Shown: one piece after another, positions 6,320 to 6,846 of the stretch
Layout: each line of letters opens with the position of its first letter
How positions within the stretch are numbered: the stretch's first letter is position 1
Source: JBBRZF01 sp038236965
GTDB lineage: Bacteria > Acidobacteriota > Terriglobia > Terriglobales > Acidobacteriaceae
Assembly: GCA_038236965.1 (NCBI GenBank)
Contig: JBBRZF010000184.1
Coordinates: 1-6,846 of the forward strand
Reading direction: 5' to 3'
Length of the DNA stretch: 6,846 nt
Notes under the pieces: generated by a model
What the model was told of the DNA's origin: nothing
What the model saw: only the letters and a program-made list of their open reading frames with translations
Database searches by the model: none
Program-made: the position numbers and the translations under genes

Positions 6320-6846
6320 TTATTTGTCCACTTTCTGCAGAGTCCCGTGTACCACAGGTTGCGTACGCACCGACGCAGTTTCTGCATCCCTAATGTTAAT
6401 GTTATTCCGTTCCAGGGTGGCGCCGGTCGCGCGGTCAAGTTCCACAACCGATTTTTCGTAACTCGTCATCGCTCCAACAAAATTCGATTCGGCTATCGCC
6501 AGGTCGCGTCCCGATCCCAACACGGCCGTGCCCGTCGAAGCGCCAAGGTCAAGCTTCTTCTGTTCGATCTCAAACGTGCGTTTCGCCAGTTCCCGAGCCT
6601 TGCGCGCAGACTGCACGCGAGCGCGGTTTTGCGTCACCGCAAAATGCGCGTTCTCTACTTCGATGCGGATCTGGTTCTGTAATTGACGCAACCTGAGTTG
6701 CGCCTGACGGTTCTCCAGCTCCGAACGCACCTGGTCAGCCTGCGCCGCTCGATTTCGCAGAGGAATCGTCATGTTGAATCCCACTGCGTAATCCGGCGAA
6801 CTTCCGTTGAACGTTCGGGAGAAAACATCACCGAATCCTGTTGTCG
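6320..6846 (-). CDS. TolC-family outer-membrane efflux protein, C-terminal part (N-terminus beyond window edge)
   Basis: This is the final 174 residues of an outer-membrane efflux protein (OEP/TolC family), the trimeric channel through which ABC- or RND-type pumps expel substrates. The frame is open to the right edge; the GTG near 6784 is internal, not a start. Visible features are the second-repeat entry strand and turn (PDYAVGFNMTIPLRNRAAQA), followed by a long amphipathic coiled-coil region rich in Q, R, E and L (QLQNQIRIEVENAHFAVTQN). A second helix carries ARKARELAKRTFEIEQKKLD, then a short link (LGASTGTAVLGSGRDLAIAE) and a closing helix. Full-length relatives are usually 420-550 residues, so about a third is seen. 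A polar tail of about 30 residues ends in VDK. The stop lies two bases before the regulator start, making this part of the same operon; pump and adaptor genes would be expected to the right. Family sure, substrate unknown. Confidence 0.9.
   Translation of the reverse strand, partial: TTGFGDVFSRTFNGSSPDYAVGFNMTIPLRNRAAQADQVRSELENRQAQLRLRQLQNQIRIEVENAHFAVTQNRARVQSARKARELAKRTFEIEQKKLDLGASTGTAVLGSGRDLAIAESNFVGAMTSYEKSVVELDRATGATLERNNINIRDAETASVRTQPVVHGTLQKVDK

Noticed and set aside
6320..6784. Complete small gene of 154 codons starting at the GTG near 6784
   Set aside because: The frame stays open to the right edge, and the residues before the GTG continue the TolC-family pattern (FNGSSPDYAVGF), so this GTG is an internal valine codon of a truncated gene.

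Overview
The window looks like a chromosomal stretch from a member of the Acidobacteriota (probably a Terriglobia/Koribacter-like lineage). The reasons are a moderately high GC content, an Oar-like TonB-dependent receptor with an N-terminal carboxypeptidase-regulatory domain and the plug wording typical of that phylum, and a DUF5666 protein with the kind of C-terminal tail I associate with acidobacterial homologues. The taxonomic call is inferred from protein families; there is no marker gene here. All five genes lie on the minus strand, so transcription runs from high to low coordinates. I see no mobile elements, tRNA/rRNA genes, CRISPR arrays or foreign-looking genes.

Module 1 (6846 down to 3509) is an efflux-linked regulatory operon. 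It enters at the right edge with the C-terminal 174 residues of a TolC-type outer-membrane efflux protein. Two bases later comes an NtrC-type response regulator (REC, AAA+ and Fis-type HTH domains), whose end overlaps by 11 bases the start of an NtrY-like membrane histidine kinase (two TM helices, HAMP, PAS-like, HATPase). The tight packing implies co-transcription and translational coupling. A well-formed intrinsic terminator (3485-3455) follows the kinase and closes this module.

Module 2 (3288 down to the left edge) starts after a roughly 165-base leader and presumed promoter region. It holds a secreted DUF5666 repeat protein and, 34 bases further on, a GTG-started TonB-dependent receptor that runs off the left edge after 680 codons. 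These two are probably one envelope operon.

Biological reading: module 1 is probably a stress-sensing system controlling an efflux pump whose other parts (adaptor, ABC or RND permease) would lie to the right of the window. The kinase has almost no periplasmic loop, and the regulator has a GAFTDA variant of the sigma-54-contacting loop. Module 2 would serve outer-membrane uptake or surface functions. I find no properly spaced GG-N10-GC sigma-54 site in the leader of module 2, so no direct control of it by the regulator is visible. Overall this is a recognisable arrangement rather than a clearly new system; the points worth a second look are listed as findings.
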